From contig NZ_JANQIM010000011.1 of assembly GCF_028282165.1 (NCBI RefSeq), positions 62,001 through 126,000 on the forward strand: a DNA stretch of 64,000 bases. Reading direction: 5' to 3'. Positions 61,409 through 64,000 of this stretch are shown piece after piece. The notes beneath the pieces are model-generated. The model was not told the origin of the DNA, did not search any database, and saw only the letters and a program-made list of their open reading frames with translations. The stretch's first letter is position 1, and every line of letters begins with the position of its first letter. Both the position numbers and the translations under genes were made by a program. The stretch is from Winogradskyella sp. GTDB lineage: Bacteria; Bacteroidota; Bacteroidia; Flavobacteriales; Flavobacteriaceae.

Positions 61409-61792
61409 CTATTCAGTCCGTTGGTTAATCTTATTGATATATACTTTGTGGTAAAAGACATAAGAACCTATTAGTAAGGTGAGTGCTATAATAGGTCCGA
61501 GAAAATACCCATCGTTAAGTGCTATGTGCGATTCTAAGGCTAGTAGAAAGTTGAAAAAAAATCCGGCATAAGCCCATTCTTTAAGAAATTTAATTCTATT
61601 GCTTATTATGGCTATCAGGCCTAGTATTTTGGCAATTGCAAGAGGAATTACAATTCGGCCGTTGTACCCTAATGTCTCGAAATTCGATTTAAATGTTTCT
61701 AAGTCTAATATATACCTAACAACCGATGTAATCATCAAAGCAGATAATAAGATCGTAAAAATCCAGTAAATTGTTTTATTTGATGTTTTCAT
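61409..61792 (-). CDS. DoxX-like four-helix membrane protein
   Basis: The 127-residue protein has four hydrophobic helices and the DoxX_2-type pattern (NFETLGYNGRIVIPLAIAKI, LGLIAIISNRIKFLKEWAYA, GFFFNFLLALESHIALNDG). DoxX-like proteins sit in the inner membrane; their reaction is unknown. It is divergent from an HxlR-type gene, with 100 bp between, a pairing often seen for HxlR regulators and their targets. Confidence 0.85.
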   Translation of the reverse strand: MKTSNKTIYWIFTILLSALMITSVVRYILDLETFKSNFETLGYNGRIVIPLAIAKILGLIAIISNRIKFLKEWAYAGFFFNFLLALESHIALNDGYFLGPIIALTLLIGSYVFYHKVYINKINQRTE

Positions 61793-61832
61793 TTTTAATG
61801 TTTTGTTTATACAAATATCTACAGTATTTATA

Positions 61833-61860
61833 TACTTTTGTCATTAAGTAACAAAAAGTA
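61833..61860. promoter_or_regulatory. Inverted repeat between DoxX-like and HxlR genes
   Basis: TACTTTTGT (61833-61841) and ACAAAAAGTA (61851-61860) form an imperfect palindrome in the divergent promoter region. It is a candidate operator for the HxlR regulator 33 bp downstream. Confidence 0.5.
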
Positions 61861-61892
61861 ATAGTAACATTAAGGTAACTAAGTGACTTATT

Positions 61893-62252
61893 ATGGCAGA
61901 AGACAAGGAAGAAATAAAGGCTTGCATGTACAAGGTTCGTGCAATTGCTTATACAATGTATGTATTAGGAGGAAAATGGAAGATGCATATTTTAGTGGCA
62001 CTTTATTTTGGTGGCAAGCGCTATTCTGATTTGCTAGATGTTGTAGAAGGGATTTCTGGAAAGATGTTGAGTAGAGAGTTAAAAGAGATGGAAACTAACT
62101 TACTTATAAGAAGAATTGTTTTAGATACAAGGCCAATATCGGTACGGTACGAATTGACTGAGTATTGCGAAAATCTTGTGCCTGTTATTAGCAATCTTGC
62201 TGATTGGGGACTTGCCCATCGGAAAGAAATTCGTAAAAAGGCTGGTGCTTGA
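61893..62252 (+). CDS. HxlR-family transcriptional regulator
   Basis: The 119-residue winged-helix protein has the family core VLGGKWKMHILVALYFGGKR, SDLLDVVEGISGKMLSRELK and a conserved RRIVLDTRPISVRYELTEYC stretch. Cys11 at the N-terminus (EIKACMYK) is where redox-sensing HxlR proteins such as HypR have a key cysteine. It probably controls the divergent DoxX-like gene. Confidence 0.92.
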   Translation: MAEDKEEIKACMYKVRAIAYTMYVLGGKWKMHILVALYFGGKRYSDLLDVVEGISGKMLSRELKEMETNLLIRRIVLDTRPISVRYELTEYCENLVPVISNLADWGLAHRKEIRKKAGA

Positions 62253-62346
62253 TTCATAGAAAACGGAACGACTTAAACATTTTTAGTCGTTTTAACCAAC
62301 AGTTGATAACCTTATAATACCCTCTTACTTAACGTATTGAATAGCT

Positions 62347-63486
62347 CTAGTTATCTATTTTTGCCAATCTTTTCTCGATCCATCTCACCATAGGAGATTT
62401 TTTCATTTTGGCTATTTTTAATGATCTATTGTAAGTGTCCTTTGCCTTTTCTATATCTCCGCTTTTTTCATAAGCCTCAGCTAAAAAATTGAGTACCATA
62501 ATGTCTTTTGGATGTAATTCTTCTAAATAGCTCAGCATAGAAATGGCATCATCGTATTTCGCTTCTCTAGTTAAGTTTCTGGCTGCCGATGCAATAGGTC
62601 GAACCCTTGGAAGAATATTTGTGTTGTATTGACGGTTTACTTCACGGATTGTTTTTTTAATCTCATTAAAATCAAAATCATTGTAGAGACTCTCCAAATG
62701 GATAAAGGGACCAAATACATACTTTAACCCTTTGATTATTGAATAGGGTAACACGCTTATATGATTTTCCATAGGGTATCTGTCGAAAATGGAATTTTTA
62801 CTTCCAGATACTTTTTCAAGTGAATCAAAAAGTTTAAGACTTAATGAGTCTTTGCCAGAGCGTGAATAATAAACAGGAACTTGATCAATAATTTTTGGAT
62901 TGTTTTTTAATCTTTTAATCACTTCACTATCATTCCACCAAACACTTGGATCAACAAGAATGGCAGACGAAAAACTTTTTGGATTTTCAAGTAGCATGTT
63001 TAATCCAAAGCTTCCACCAAAAGAATGTCCTATCAAGAGTTTGTATGTGCTAGAGGTTTTAGAAGTGGAGATATATGGAAAAAGTTCATCACTAATGAAT
63101 TTTTGAAAATTCGAGGCACCACCCGTCTTAAAGTGGACCTCTTCTAACGACTTTGTAGAAAAGTCATATTCACGATCATAATCATAATTATTAATTCCTA
63201 CCAAGTTGAGGTCTGGCAATACATCAGCTCTAACCAAATTTGAAATCAATCCTACTACTAACAAGAAATTTTCCCTGCCATCGAGTAGATATATTGTAGG
63301 GAAATCGTTAGTATCGTCGATATTCCCCTTTGTTGAAAAAATTAGAATTTCGCGATCTTGATTAAGGATTTCGGAATGAATAGTGGTCACTTTGATATTT
63401 TCTGAAACAGGATTCTGCCCACATACCTTACCACTGCATAATACAAGGACTAGTAGCAGTAGATAATGTTTAACTGTTGCCTTCAT
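62347..63486 (-). CDS. Exported alpha/beta hydrolase (esterase-D-like) with C-terminal TPR
   Basis: The 379-residue protein has a signal peptide ending KVCGQ. The esterase-D-like (IroE/Fes-type) domain has FPTIYLLDGRENFLLVVGLI, the nucleophile Ser in LLIGHSFGGSFGLNMLL, and a likely Asp/His pair (VDPSVWWND; MENHISV). A TPR pair (FLAEAYEKSGDIEKAKDTYN) lies at the end. It may cleave an ester, for example of a siderophore or a surface polymer; the substrate is unknown. Confidence 0.88.
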   Translation of the reverse strand: MKATVKHYLLLLVLVLCSGKVCGQNPVSENIKVTTIHSEILNQDREILIFSTKGNIDDTNDFPTIYLLDGRENFLLVVGLISNLVRADVLPDLNLVGINNYDYDREYDFSTKSLEEVHFKTGGASNFQKFISDELFPYISTSKTSSTYKLLIGHSFGGSFGLNMLLENPKSFSSAILVDPSVWWNDSEVIKRLKNNPKIIDQVPVYYSRSGKDSLSLKLFDSLEKVSGSKNSIFDRYPMENHISVLPYSIIKGLKYVFGPFIHLESLYNDFDFNEIKKTIREVNRQYNTNILPRVRPIASAARNLTREAKYDDAISMLSYLEELHPKDIMVLNFLAEAYEKSGDIEKAKDTYNRSLKIAKMKKSPMVRWIEKRLAKIDN

Positions 63487-63911
63487 TGTTTTTTGCTATT
63501 TAGATTGTTTAATTAGTGACTAAAGATTAAATCTTACTTTGCTTATCCTTATTCTAAATTCGGCTTGTAGCAGACCTTTACCCAGACTAGATCATTGCAT
63601 CAATGATTGAGTATTTTCAAAATAACAATACGTAAGCATTGTTAATGGACTAATCACCGAGATATTGTTGTAAAATATCATCAGATTATGTTTTTGGGGA
63701 AAACTTCAAAAAATCCTACTTTATTGATTAACGAATAATTATTGCTAAATGTATAGTTTATAAGCCTTAAAGCATTATTAATATGAATAAACCGATCTTT
63801 AAAAGTTAAAGGTTATTCTTTTTTTGAAGAAATTAATTTCAAATATTGCTTTTCTAAATTCACTATACTTTATTGAATACCATTTTTACTTGTGTCTTGT
63901 TGTGTATAGAT
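63487..63911. other. Intergenic stretch, no gene seen
   Basis: The DNA is A/T-rich. No open frame of note, RNA or terminator is convincing. It borders the transposase fragment at 63912, so its right edge could be an insertion boundary. Confidence 0.4.
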
Positions 63912-64000
63912 GCCGGAATTTACCACCAAGTTAGCGATAAGCACTTGGAACGTTATTTGGATGAATATAGCGCACGTTTCAATACGCGTTCATTGGATAG
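63912..64000 (+). pseudogene. IS1595/ISXO2-type transposase fragment, runs off the window
   Basis: The plus frame reads GIYHQVSDKHLERYLDEYSA then RFNTRSLD. This is the conserved C-terminal block of ISXO2-like (IS1595-family) transposases. Upstream of 63912 the frame continues but shows no transposase similarity (no catalytic Asp/Glu region), so only the 3' end of the gene is present here, apparently a remnant. Confidence 0.65.

Overview
The window looks like a chromosomal segment of a low-GC member of the Flavobacteriaceae (Bacteroidota). The evidence is the PorP/SprF-like protein, the gliding-motility-type C-terminal domain, the PorE-like OmpA protein, the SDR-type threonine dehydrogenase, the A/T-rich leaders without strong Shine-Dalgarno sequences, and the paired giant YD/RHS proteins. 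No complete rRNA, tRNA or CRISPR array is present.

Layout. (1) 1-2060 is the right end of an integrated element: a cut-off gene, a tyrosine integrase, helically spaced direct repeats upstream of it, and a 3' half of a tRNA-Asn gene that marks the attachment site. (2) 2061-9750 is chromosomal: a secreted small protein, a membrane-bound AraC-type regulator, and a TolC/adaptor/RND efflux operon. A near-identical 27-bp motif precedes both the small protein and the efflux operon. (3) 9816-36968 is the most striking part. It is a type II secretion/type IV pilus-like machine split into two operons. A leftward operon (9816-14883) encodes GspF, three pseudopilins, a GspC-like protein and two probable lipoproteins. 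A rightward operon (30742-36968) encodes the major pseudopilin, prepilin peptidase, GspE, secretin, and GspL- and GspM-like proteins. Between them lies a leftward operon with two Sec-exported giant proteins (2109 and 1874 aa, the second with an RHS core and variable tip), an outer-membrane barrel protein, a lipoprotein and a Skp-like chaperone. An orphan response regulator sits between the divergent operons, with CCTTAC-N5-GTAAGG palindromes on both sides. I infer that the machine may export or assemble the giant proteins.

(4) 37453-50375 holds a membrane LytTR regulator, three tandem paralogous surface proteins built of coding tandem repeats, then a type IX secretion-type trio (CHU_C-domain protein, PorP/SprF-like protein, PorE-like OmpA protein). 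(5) 50376-63486 is mostly housekeeping and small conserved genes: threonine dehydrogenase, M13 peptidase, TPR protein, epimerase-like protein, CBS protein, zinc-ribbon protein, DinB-like protein, spermidine-synthase-like protein, DUF1801-like protein, a frameshifted SymE-like toxin beside an XRE regulator, a DoxX-like/HxlR divergent pair, and an esterase-like hydrolase. (6) The window ends inside a fragment of an IS1595/ISXO2-type transposase.

How parts work together: in the T2SS-like locus, the giant proteins carry Sec signal peptides and the neighbouring genes supply a periplasmic chaperone, outer-membrane proteins, an ATPase, a secretin and pseudopilins, so a dedicated export route is plausible. 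All family assignments come from reading motifs; no database search was possible.
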